Shown: positions 10,723-18,835 of the stretch, piece by piece
Layout of the letters: the number at the start of each line of letters is the position of its first letter
Numbering within the stretch: the first letter of the stretch is position 1
Assembly (NCBI GenBank): GCA_948144175.1
Contig: CANXME010000212.1
Location: 712,001 to 776,000 of the forward strand
Direction of reading: 5' to 3'
Length of the DNA: 64,000 bases
Source of the DNA: Closterium sp. NIES-65
Lineage: Eukaryota; Streptophyta; Zygnematophyceae; Desmidiales; Closteriaceae
Made by a program: the position numbers and the translations under genes
The notes under the pieces: generated by a model
Told to the model about the DNA's origin: nothing
The model's input: only the letters and a program-made list of their open reading frames with translations
The model's database searches: none

Positions 10723-12020
10723 TGGTATCAGAGCTGTCTCGATCCTTGGGCCCACCACTGATTTTTTTTTTCCTACCCGAGGCGCGCGTCGCGCCTGCCC
10801 TTAACGGCCCTTAGCGGCCCCTCGTAAGGCCATTCGCGGCCCCTCGTTAGGCCCCCCTTCGCGGCCCCTCGTAAGGCCCCTTCGCGGCCCCTCGTAAGGA
10901 CCCTTCGCGGCCCCTCGTTAGGCCCCTTCGCGGCCCCTCGTAAGGCCCCTTCGCGGCCCCTCGTTAGGCCCCCCTCGCGGCCCCTCGTCACGCCCCCGTA
11001 CTCCTCCACCCCCCCCCCCCCCCCCCCCCCCCCCGCCCCACCCCAGGTCGCCTCAACAGACGACGGGAGGGGCGACCTGGGGGGGGCCGTGCGTCGGAGC
11101 AGCCGCCTCTGGCCCCTGGAGCAGCCGCCCCTGGCCCCTGGAGCAGCCACCCCTGGACCCCGCGACGCCGCCCCTGGACCCGGTGCCGCCGCCTCCCTAT
11201 GCTACCCATTGCCGCCCGTTGCTGCCCGTTGCTGCTCCCCCCCCCTTCTTCGTCTCCATGCTGCGCGTGCAGCCGTGGAATGGAGGGTATGGGGGTGGCG
11301 GGTATGGGGGTGGCGGGTATGGGGGTGATGGATGGTATGTTTCCCTTCCCCTCCTCCTCCTTTGTCTCCCACTGCTGCAGCTGCCGCTGAGGGGGGTGGA
11401 TGTGTGGGAGCCAAAGGCGTGGTGCTAGGGGGTGGGGTGTGAGTGAACCTAGGGGTGCAGTAGGGGGTGTGTGAAATGGGGGTGGGATAGTTTGGGGAGG
11501 TTGAAGGGGGTGGCTGCCGTGAAGCCCGCAGCTCCAGTCGCCCGTGAGACGGTGCGCCAGTCGCCCGTGAGCCCGTTGCGCCAGTCGCCCGTGAGCCCGT
11601 TGCGCCAGTCGCCCGTGAGCCCGTTGCGCCAGTCGCCCGTGAGCCCGTTGCTCCAGTCGCCCGTGAGTCCGTTGCTCCTGCCGCTCAGAGTTAGCCGCGG
11701 AGCCAGTTACTCCTGTAGCCCGTGTGCTAGTTGCTCCAGTTGCCAGTGTGCCAGTTGCTCCAATTGCCCATGTGCCAGTTGCTCCAGTTGCGCCGTGTGC
11801 CAGCAGCTTCAGCTGCCGCCCACTACCTCCTCTCCTCTCATAGTCCCTCCTCCTCCACACTTGCCCTCTGCGATAGCCTCTAGCTTTGCTTACATTTGTG
11901 AACTTTAAACTATTGCTTCTTGTACTTGTGCTCAGAATGTGTAGTGACATTGTGATCCACCCTGAGCTTGTTCTGCTTTGCTTGTTGTGCTGATTACACC
12001 CCACTTTGACTATGGGGATG
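10723..12020 (+). other. PBS, repetitive leader and interior of element C
   Basis: The PBS TGGTATCAGAGC is at 10723-10734. GGGCCCACC follows near 10749-10757, then a T-run. At 10800-10990 a unit of about 22 bp built on GCGGCCCCTCGTAAGG repeats roughly nine times. A run of about 25 C lies at 11010-11034. A 24-bp unit (GCGCCAGTCGCCCGTGAGCC plus 4 bases) repeats about five times at 11549-11680. The 3' part (11930-12010) matches the family-1 3' UTR. ORFs here are low-complexity by-products of the repeats. Confidence 0.75.
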
Positions 12021-12159
12021 TGTCAGAATATTATGTTTCTCTAGTCTGCAGTGGGGTACTCTATAGTGAGTACAACCCTTTTAGGGTTTGCCATATGTAT
12101 CCCAATGTTTGCTAGTGAACTCCTCCTCTTCTCTCATCCACTTCCTCTTTATTTTCACA
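12021..12159 (+). repeat. 3' LTR of element C (139 bp)
   Basis: It repeats 10587-10722 with an extra CTC and a G-to-T change near the end. The right target copy CCCTC follows at 12160-12164, where B's LTR resumes. Confidence 0.9.
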
Positions 12160-12317
12160 CCCTCTACCCTCCAATAATGCTAGGCTCCAATAAATGTGGC
12201 CCCTACAATAATTGTCACAATTATTGTAGGACCTGGAAGCTTATAAAGAGGACTACACTAAAACCAAACAGCACACTGGTATACAGTATTCGTTATACTG
12301 TATTCGGATTTCCAACA

Positions 12318-12548
12318 GATCCATCAACATACCCTCAAACCAATCTGAGGGTCTGCTCCCCACGCTACCCATCTTGGAGAGTAGTACTTCTTAAACATTT
12401 TGTATTTGACAGTATATCAGTATTATTGCTAGGAACTAATGTACCGGTACTTGAGCACATTGTAATGAGAACGATGCCAATTGCCGCGTGCGTGCGTTGG
12501 TGGAAGGAACTATTGTACTTGAGCCTATTGTACAGGGTACTTCACATC
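12318..12548. other. Right half of B's insertion site; nothing coding seen
   Basis: It begins with the right GATCC copy of B and continues the unassigned DNA of 4341-5690. One TCAGTAT and one CTGAGGG word are present. It ends where the E LTR begins. Confidence 0.5.
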
Positions 12549-12572
12549 CGTCAAACTATATATGCCGTCTTA

Positions 12573-12588
12573 CCCCGGATATAGGCGC
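12573..12588 (+). repeat. Left terminal inverted repeat of transposon D
   Basis: CCCCGGATATAGGCGC, adjacent to the TA target at 12571-12572. The subterminal repeats GCGCTTATAATA (12593) and GCGCTTGTAAT (12626) follow inward. Confidence 0.88.
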
Positions 12589-13118
12589 ATATGCGCTTAT
12601 AATAAAATAGATTTTTTTAGGGGTGGCGCTTGTAATTGAGTTACGGCCATAAGCGCCGGCGCTTATATCATGGCAAAAATGAATTTGCTATTTTAGGGTA
12701 CCAAATCGAAGCCCGCAATAAGGCGATCACAATTGTGTAACGTGCACGTTTGATAATGCACGAAATCCCGTCGAAAACTGCCGCGCTTCGATTCCCGACC
12801 GCACAAACCCCGTTTCGGAGCAGCGCATCTGCCAGCGCTGACGTGAAAGTTGTCATGCGGCCCAATCAGGCTTTCATGCGGTGGCAGGCAGCTGCATTTC
12901 ACCCGAACCATCGAAAAGGCGCTGGAATGCCCTGCCAACGCATCATGTCCGTGCCACGATACCCTCCTCTCCGGGTTCAGACAGGGGGTACCCGTCTCGC
13001 CCCGACGAGGACCCCGAGGCGCTAACCAGAAGGGGTCCCTTTGAATCTCTCATTTGTTCTCCATTTCTCTCAGTTTCTTGTTCAATTTCTTGGTCACTAT
13101 TGCCTGGCTACGGAAGCC

Positions 13119-15371
13119 ATGGCGGAATTTAGCAGCACACACTTCTTGTTCAAGAAAAAGCCTACTAGAAGGCCCGCGTTTAGAGTAGACACTGACGGGT
13201 GGTACTCCCGTATTCCGCCAGAACCACCAGAGCCACCACAGCCTCCTGCGCCTCCTTTGCCTCCTGCGCCTCCTGCTCCTCCTTCGCCTCCTGCACCCAC
13301 TGCGCCTCCTGCTCCTCCTTCGCCTCCGGATCTTGTGTCTTCGCAACACACTGGCAATCAGCCCGTGCTCACGCTGCTGCTTCCATCGGCGTTTGACGAA
13401 TTCCTCTCCGAACCGGAGTCTAACAACGCGCATGATGAGTACGTGGAAGTGGACCACGTGCCTGGAGGACGTTGGGGACAGCCCGGCGATTGCCCTTGGG
13501 ACGAATCTGAAGTCGGCGCCGACGATGATGTTGCTGACGCTGAGGAAGCGAGTGGCGCTGACGGCGCCGAGGGTGCCACGGAGGCTTCCGCTGGAGGCGG
13601 CGCCGAGGGCGGCACCGCTGAGGATGTGTTTCCAGAAGGTGTTACGGGCGACGGTGGCGACGACGGCGTTGAGTACTGGTCACGCGACGGGCTACCCGAG
13701 AAACTGCCCATACCAACCTATCCTCCCATTAATTGCAAGCGACCCCACCCCTCTTCACAGAACCGTGATGCCCGCCCCCCCTCTCCCACGCACAAGCTGA
13801 CCGAGCACAAGCGGCAAGGTTACACCGCCGCGGAGAAGTTGAAGTGGGTTGCTCTGCTTGATGCCGCAGAGCCGGTGCGCGCCTTGGCTCGCCAGAGCGG
13901 AATCCACCGCAAATGCCTCACCAACTGGAAGCGGACGGCGGATTTCCTAAAGGAAGTTCACTCCGCTCGGAAGCGCATGCACGGCCGCGGGCGAGCGTCG
14001 TGGTACCGGCCGATGGAGTTGAAGGTGTACGAGAAGCTGCTCGAGTGGCGCCGCAAAGAAACTGCCGTGTCAGTCGGCCGCCTGCAGGAGTGGTCGCGGG
14101 AGTTCATGAAGATTCTGTACCCGGACAAGAAGTGGAAAGGAAGCCAGAGGTGGTTGGAGCGCTTTCGGCGTCAATGGAATCTGAGCGTCCGCATGAAGAC
14201 CCGGGTTGCCTAGAAAACCGCCGCGCGTAAGAAGTAGCGGGATTAACTTGCCACGTGGTTTTTGTATATTTGTACTAACACCCTCCGTCTTTGTCCATCC
14301 TTTCTTCTACCACCGTACAGATGTCGCTGAGCAGTGCCGCAGCTTCTGGAAGTTCATGCGTGCCAAGCGTCGAGAGTGCGGCATCGACACCGCGTGGATC
14401 ATCAACGCGGACCAGACGCCGCTATGGCTGGAGATGCCCGCCACCACCACCGTGGAGAAAATGGGTGTTCGCTCGGTGCCTATCAGGAGCGCGGGGTATC
14501 AGAAGCAGAGAGTGACCGTGATGCTGGCGTGCGCGGCGGACGGAAGGAAGCTGAAGCCGTGGGTGTTCTTCAAGCGCAAAACCTTGCCAAAGGGCGATTT
14601 CCCTGGCGGTAAGTAAAGAGGTGCACTCCTCGTTAACTGCGTTCTGTTCTGACTGCGAATTCTAACCACCCGTACTTGTTTCGTGCAGATGTGGTCGTGG
14701 CTTGCCACGAGAACGGGTGGATGGACTCCGTGTGCGTCGTTCGCTGGCTTGAGGAGGGCGTCAAGCCTTTCTTGAAGCCTCGGTTTGGCAGACACGCCAG
14801 GAGCTCGCTGCTGGTGCTGGATTCTTACCGCGGTCACCTCACCGAGGAGGTGAAGGAGAAGCTCCGCGAGATGAACTGCGTGCCGGCAATCATCCCGTCG
14901 GGCTGTACAGCGGAGGTATAGCCGCTCGATGTCTCCATCAACAAGGGTTTTAAGGCGTCGGTCCGCCAGCAGTACCAGAGGTGGTTTGAGGCAGAGGGGC
15001 AAACGCAGCTGACAGCGACAGGTATGGCATGAGTACGGTATTGTTGTACTCCCCCCCCTCTCCGAATTCTTTTTTGATGCACTAACGGCTTTCCACCGTT
15101 CTGCTCTAATGTTTCAGTGAACCTGAAGAAGCCTCCAGTTGAGGTCGTCCTGCGGTGGATATCTCAGGCTTGGCGGGCAGTGCCGCCCGACCTCATCACG
15201 CGTGCCTTCCTCACCTGTGGCATCATCAACCAGCTTGACGGCAATGAGGACGGACTCGCCATGGCGCACAGGCGCAGCCAACTGACAGCGGAAGTGGATG
15301 TCGACGATGACATCATCGCTGATGGTTTTTTTGGCAACAACTGCCAGGAGCCCGAATCTGACGAGGAGTAG
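13119..15371 (+). pseudogene. Pogo/Tigger-type transposase with three introns and two in-frame TAG codons
   Basis: The start is set at ATG 13119 in a strong context (GCCATGGCG). Exons: 13119-14226, 14321-14608, 14689-15021 and 15118-15371. All three introns are GT-AG and preserve frame; I checked the phases. The N-terminus has a Pro-rich stretch and an acidic Ala/Gly region, then two helix-turn-helix regions of CENP-B/Tc5 type (KLKWVALLDAAEPVRALAR; WYRPMELKVYEKLLEWRRKE). The DDE core shows Asp in INADQTPLWLE, Asp in LLVLDSYRGH and Asp in PLDVSINKGFK, the usual pogo DDD arrangement. TAG at 14211-14213 and TAG at 14919-14921 break it; the second lies three codons before the last catalytic Asp. 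Both positions look like former CAG. It would cut and paste element D in the nucleus, but this copy is probably dead. Confidence 0.85.
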
Positions 15372-15620
15372 GAGGGGTACTGGATGATCCATGTTAGGTA
15401 GAAGTACCCCGGCTAGACTTGTTGTTAGGAGATCTCAATCTGATGTTGTAGTTGCTAAGAAAAAGAGACAGTAGTGATGGTATTGTTTGTAATGCTCCAA
15501 ATGTAAGGTTAAGGGATGCGCTTATAATAAGGTCAGGAATTTCAGGGGGTGCGCTTATAATCGAGTTCCGGCCATAAGCGCCATGCCCCAGATAGAGGCG
15601 CCGGCGCCTTTAATCGGACG

Positions 15621-15636
15621 GCGCCTATATCCGGGG
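15621..15636 (-). repeat. Right terminal inverted repeat of transposon D
   Basis: GCGCCTATATCCGGGG is the exact reverse complement of 12573-12588. CCA and then the TA target copy follow outward. GCGCTTATAAT words at 15517 and 15551 lie inward. Confidence 0.88.
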
Positions 15637-15765
15637 CCATACGGTGATTTATAATCAGGTTTAGGCTTTAGTGGGGTAGCCAATGTAGGGTACAACCCCT
15701 TAGGGTTCTCATCCTTGTACCCAACTCCCTCGATAGTCAAACATTCCTACCTAGGAACTCTAACA

Positions 15766-16741
15766 TGGTATTAAGAGCAATAGGTCCTTAGGACCTTAGG
15801 AACGTTTTTTTTCGGGCCCACCACCTACCACTTACGGTTATCGAGCTACCCCGCGCCCTGTACTGCCCTAGCCCCGCGCACGTCCCGCTAGCAGCCCGTG
15901 CGGCCTGCGCGTCGCCCGTTAGTAGCCCGCGCGACCCGCTAGTTGCCTCTGCTGGCCCGCGGGCCGCCCGTTAGTAGCCCGCGCGACTCGCCCGGCGTCC
16001 GCGAAGCCCGCGCGCAGCTCCTGCCGACTCGCGCGCCGCCTGCCAGCAGCCCCGTAGGCCCTGTAGCCCTTTGCGCCGCCTGCTCCTGCCGCGGCTGCCT
16101 GCTACGCCCCGCGCGCCGCTTGTCGTGCTGCCCCGCAACCCCGTGCGCCGCCCGCTCTGCTGCTCTGCCGGCTGCTCGTCGCCCCGTGCGCTGCCTGCCC
16201 TGCTGCCGCGGCTGCCTGCTGCACCTAGGCGCCGCCCGGCCTGCTCCTGCAGCCGCCCATTAGGCCCTGTGTGCGGCCCGCCCTGCTGCCCTGCCGGCCG
16301 CCTGTAGCCCCATGCGCTGCCTGAACTCTTAGCGCGCTGCTGCACCAGCGTTGCTGCAGCTGCTACTACTTGCTGCAGCTACTACTACTTGCTGCAGCTG
16401 CTACTACTTGCTGCAGCTGCTACTACTTGCTGCAGCTGCTACTACTTGCTGCAGCTACTCCTCCTTGCTGCTGCTACTCCTCCATGCTGCAGCTGCTCCT
16501 TCTTGCTGCTGCTGCTCCTACTTGCTGCAGCTGCTCCTTCTTGCTGCTGCTGCTCCTACTTGCTGCAGCTGCTCCTCCTTGCTGCAGCTGCTCCTCCTTG
16601 CTGCTGCTGCTCCTCCTTGCTGCTGCTGCTCCTCCTTGCTGCAACTGCTCCTCCTTGCTGCTGCTGCTCCTACTTGCTGCAGCTGCTCCTCCTCGCTGCT
16701 GCTACTGATGCTTGCCTGCAATTGCTCTGCCCTGCCAGCAG
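15766..16741 (+). other. PBS, leader hairpin and 19-bp minisatellite leader of element E
   Basis: The PBS TGGTATTAAGAGC follows the LTR. GGTCC-TTA-GGACC (15783-15795) can form a short hairpin, followed by a T-run and GGGCCCACC (15814-15822); L and J share this module. From about 16345 to 16700 a 19-bp unit (CTGCTACTACTTGCTGCAG, later CTCCTCC variants) repeats about 19 times. Because 19 is not a multiple of three, the long Leu/Cys/Ala ORFs seen in all three frames are artefacts of the repeat, not membrane proteins. Confidence 0.75.
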
Positions 16742-17780
16742 CTATGGCCACCCTCCGCGTTCTGCCGTTTGATGCCGAGGGCCGCCCGATTCAGTTCGAC
16801 GCCTGGCTCGATGACCTGCAACTGTTCCTAATGAGCGATAGCAAGGACGTCTTGCTCTACGACCACACGTCTGGTGCCTCAGTCGCTCCCGCTGCCACCG
16901 TTGAGCTTAGTGCCCGTTCCCAATGGCAGACTCGTGACGCTGCTGCTCGCCTAGCCGTTCGCAACCACCTGCCGTTAGCCGAGCTCACGCACTTTGGCGA
17001 GCACAAAACCGCTAAGGCCCTGTACGATGCTTTAGTTGCTCGATACACCTTGCCACAGTTGAGCTTAGCCGCCTCATGCTGCCCTGCCTGTTTCCTGAGC
17101 TGTCCACCTTTGCCACGGTTGCCGATCTCATCACCCACCTTCGCACTAGCGACACTCGCCTTCGCGCCGCCCTCCCCACAGAGTTCCGTGCTAAGAACCC
17201 GCCTCCGATGTATTGGACCCTCCACTTCATAGTTACCCGCCTCCCTAACTCTCTGAGCTCGGTCAGGGACTATTTTCTCGCTCGCAGTCCCACCGACCTC
17301 ACTGTAGACCTCCTAGAGGAACGCCTCCTTGCAGCAGAGAAGAGCATTATTGCTGTAGGTGCTGCTCGCGGCGCTCCTCGCACCCCTATCTTCGAGGGGT
17401 GCTCTCCCTCTCTCCTCGCCCCCTCCTTCACTACTGCTGCTGCTGTTGACTTCCTTGGTGCTGAGCCTGCTGGTGCTGCTTCTGCTCCTAGTGGGAGGCG
17501 CCGTAACGGCAAGGGCAAGGGAGCCAAGGGCAGCGGAGGTGGCTCCAGGGGGGGTGGAGGTGGAGGAGGTGGAGGAGGAGGAGGTAGCGGAGGGGCTGGT
17601 GGCGAGAGTGCTGGCGGGAGTGGGAGCGTCGGTAGCGATGGTGGAGGCAGTGGCGGCGGAGGGGGTGGCGGCGGGGGTGGCAGCGGCGGTGGCGGCGGCG
17701 GTGGCGGTGGGGGTGGTGGTGGCGACGGCGGTGGCAGTCGGGGTGGAGGCACTGGCGCTGGCCAGAGACAGCAGCAGTAG
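16742..17780 (+). pseudogene. Gag of element E (frameshifted)
   Basis: It starts at ATG 16743 in the frame MATLRVLPFDAEGRPIQFDAW, immediately after the minisatellite. The copia Gag core follows: LFLMSDSKDVLLYDH, HFGEHKTAKALYDALVARY. A frameshift near 17060 moves the frame to LPCLFPELSTFATVADLITH, as in K (LPYLFPDLASFHTVADLITH). A Lys/Gly tail with long Gly runs (17500-17760) ends at a stop after a short Gln run (17778-17780). Gag would form the cytoplasmic particle; the Gly-rich tail takes the place where a canonical zinc knuckle would be expected. Confidence 0.85.
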
Positions 17781-18822
17781 CAGCGTCCCCAGATGTCATA
17801 ATAGCTTCGTGAGTGGCTTGCTCAGCGTGGGAAGTCTGGGGGTGGTCGTCGCTGCCCATACGTCATTCGCAGAGGTGACCGCAAGGGTCAGATATGCAAC
17901 AGGTTCCACACCCAGCACCGCTGCTTCTCCCGCCTTGACAACGACTGGCGTGAGGAGATGGGCGATGAGTATGAGCGCCCTCGCTGACATGAGCTGTGGA
18001 AGGCTGGTGTAGATTTTTTCGCTCTTGACTTTGATGCTATTATCTCTGCTATGTATGCATTGGAAGTTAGTGCTGATGGTGACTATTACCTGTGTATGTC
18101 GCCTGACCCGGGTATAGAGCCTGCTGCCTTAGGTGCTAGTGAGTCTGCTCTTTCAGGTACTGAGCCTGCTGAGGCCTTGCACACCTTCACGCTTGACTCA
18201 GGTGCTTCTCGCTGTTTCTTCCGTGACAGTACCGCACTCACACCGCACCCTGCGCCTGTCGCTGTCTCTCTGCCTGACCCCTCAGGGGGCTCAGTTCTTG
18301 CACGGTCCACCACTGTGCTTCCGTGTCTGGCGGTCCCGTCTGGCTCACTGTCAGGTCTCCACCTCCCCTCGTTCTTGACGAACTTGGTGAGCAACGCTGC
18401 CCTTCAGGATGTGGGGGTTAATACCTTCACCCCTGCATGGCACCGTATGCCGATCTGCACGCGTGCACAGACTGGCCGTCACCTGGCCACGTTCACCCGC
18501 CGGCCAGGGTCGAGACTTTACACACTAACGATTGTGTCTCCTCATGTTGCTGCTGTCCGCCAGGTGTCTGCGTCAGGTCTGGTAGCCTCCACTTGTGAGT
18601 GTCGCTCCCTGTCGCACCAGACTCTTCTCTGGCACCACCGTCTGGGTCACCCCTCCTTGCCACGTCTCCGTGGCATGCACCGTCGCCTCCTTGTGTCTGG
18701 TCTTCCCAGGTCTCTCCCTCCCCTCCCTGCCTCGCCTGCGCCACCTTGCCTTCCTTCCACCGACAGAGGCTCCTTTGCAGACCCTTCACCTGGACGTGTG
18801 GGGCCCAGCCCGCGTTCGTGGA
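17781..18822 (+). pseudogene. Cys-His cluster, protease and GAG-pre-integrase of element E
   Basis: After stops at about 17780-17805 the frame shows CPYVIRRGDRKGQIC then NRFHTQHRC, a C-X13-C-X3-H-X4-C cluster shared with K. The segment AGVDFFALDFDAIISAMYAL follows. The protease has TFTLDSGASRCFF (about 18187-18225) with the catalytic DSGA box. GAG-pre-integrase appears as LWHHRLGHPSLPRLRGMH (about 18625-18680). A frameshift near 18745 disrupts the end, and the CVEG segment seen in K and H is missing. A stop (TAG, about 18823) separates this from integrase. Confidence 0.85.
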
Positions 18823-18835
18823 TAGGGCGGTGAGC

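Larger units (their letters stand above)
10587..12159 (+). mobile_element. Element C: 1.57-kb coding-free LTR retroelement (TRIM/LARD-like) nested in B
   Basis: Two short LTRs (10587-10722 and 12021-12159) begin TGTCAGAA and end TTTTCACA. They flank a 1.3-kb interior with a perfect TGGTATCAGAGC PBS at 10723 and a CTATGGGGATG polypurine tract just before the 3' LTR. CCCTC is duplicated on both sides. No Gag or Pol domain is present. LTR termini, PBS, leader motif GGGCCCACC and 3' UTR words match family 1, so C is likely a non-autonomous derivative moved by family-1 proteins. The two LTRs differ by one 3-bp indel and one substitution by eye, suggesting a recent insertion. Confidence 0.9.
5691..12317 (-). 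mobile_element. LTR retroelement B: gag and protease only (TR-GAG-like), minus strand
   Basis: Paired LTRs (5691-6048 and 10364-12317, the latter interrupted by C) begin and end with TG..CA. They are flanked by a perfect GATCC target duplication (5686-5690 and 12318-12322). On the minus strand a PBS (10346-10363) follows the 5' LTR, and a polypurine tract (CAAGGGGGAG, about 6049-6060) precedes the 3' LTR. Between them I see only a gag-protease frame, with no integrase, RT or RNase H. This resembles plant non-autonomous terminal-repeat elements that keep gag. Fragment M (58022-59478) is a second copy of this family. Confidence 0.85.
10364..12317 (-). repeat. 5' LTR of element B, split by element C
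   Basis: The two parts, 10364-10586 and 12165-12317, join to a 376-bp LTR that equals the 358-bp partner plus an 18-bp block. The interruption is element C with its CCCTC duplication (10582-10586 and 12160-12164). Confidence 0.9.
12573..15639 (+). mobile_element. Pogo/Tigger-like DNA transposon D inserted at TA in E's LTR
   Basis: A 16-bp perfect terminal inverted repeat, CCCCGGATATAGGCGC, lies at 12573-12588 and inverted at 15621-15636. TA dinucleotides sit at 12571-12572 and 15640-15641, as expected for a Tc1/mariner-pogo superfamily insertion. The right end carries three extra bases (CCA) outside the repeat. Subterminal words repeat in direct orientation at both ends: GCGCTTATAAT, and GGCCATAAGCGCC at 12645-12657 and 15570-15582. 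These are probable transposase-binding sites. The interior holds one intron-containing transposase gene. Confidence 0.9.
12549..15765 (+). repeat. 5' LTR of element E, split by DNA transposon D
   Basis: 12549-12572 reads CGTCAAACTATATATG, resembling the start of L's LTR (TGTCAAACATTATATG) with the first T changed. After D it resumes at 15642 with the family words TTTAGGCTTTAGTGGGG, GGGTACAACCCC and TAGGGTT, and ends TCTAACA at 15765, directly before the PBS. The rejoined length is about 147 bp, in family range. The left edge is inferred from similarity. Confidence 0.7.

Noticed and set aside
10800..10990. CRISPR-like regular repeat in C's leader, and similar arrays at 42340-42700 and 59720-60230.
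   Set aside because: The units are adjacent and degenerate, without unique spacers, in a eukaryotic retroelement leader.
12318..12548. Host gene fragment between B and E.
   Set aside because: ORFs are short and unsupported; it is the continuation of B's target site.
14200..14930. Possible nuclear code variant with TAG read as Gln.
   Set aside because: Many TAGs sit at Gln positions, but TAG and TGA also replace Trp, Arg and Ser (53868, 29621, 43282, 9093). Apparent ends of coding regions use TAG. C-to-T decay of transposons explains it.
16351..17232. Long ORFs of Leu, Cys and Ala resembling membrane proteins in three frames.
   Set aside because: They come from a 19-bp repeat and have no start or composition unlike the repeat itself.
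17270..17752. Antisense Pro-rich ORFs opposite Gly-rich Gag tails and linkers (also near 20049-20651, 51687-52235 and 54157-55446).
   Set aside because: Gly codons GGN read as CCN (Pro) on the other strand. They are shadows of repeats and no domain is seen.
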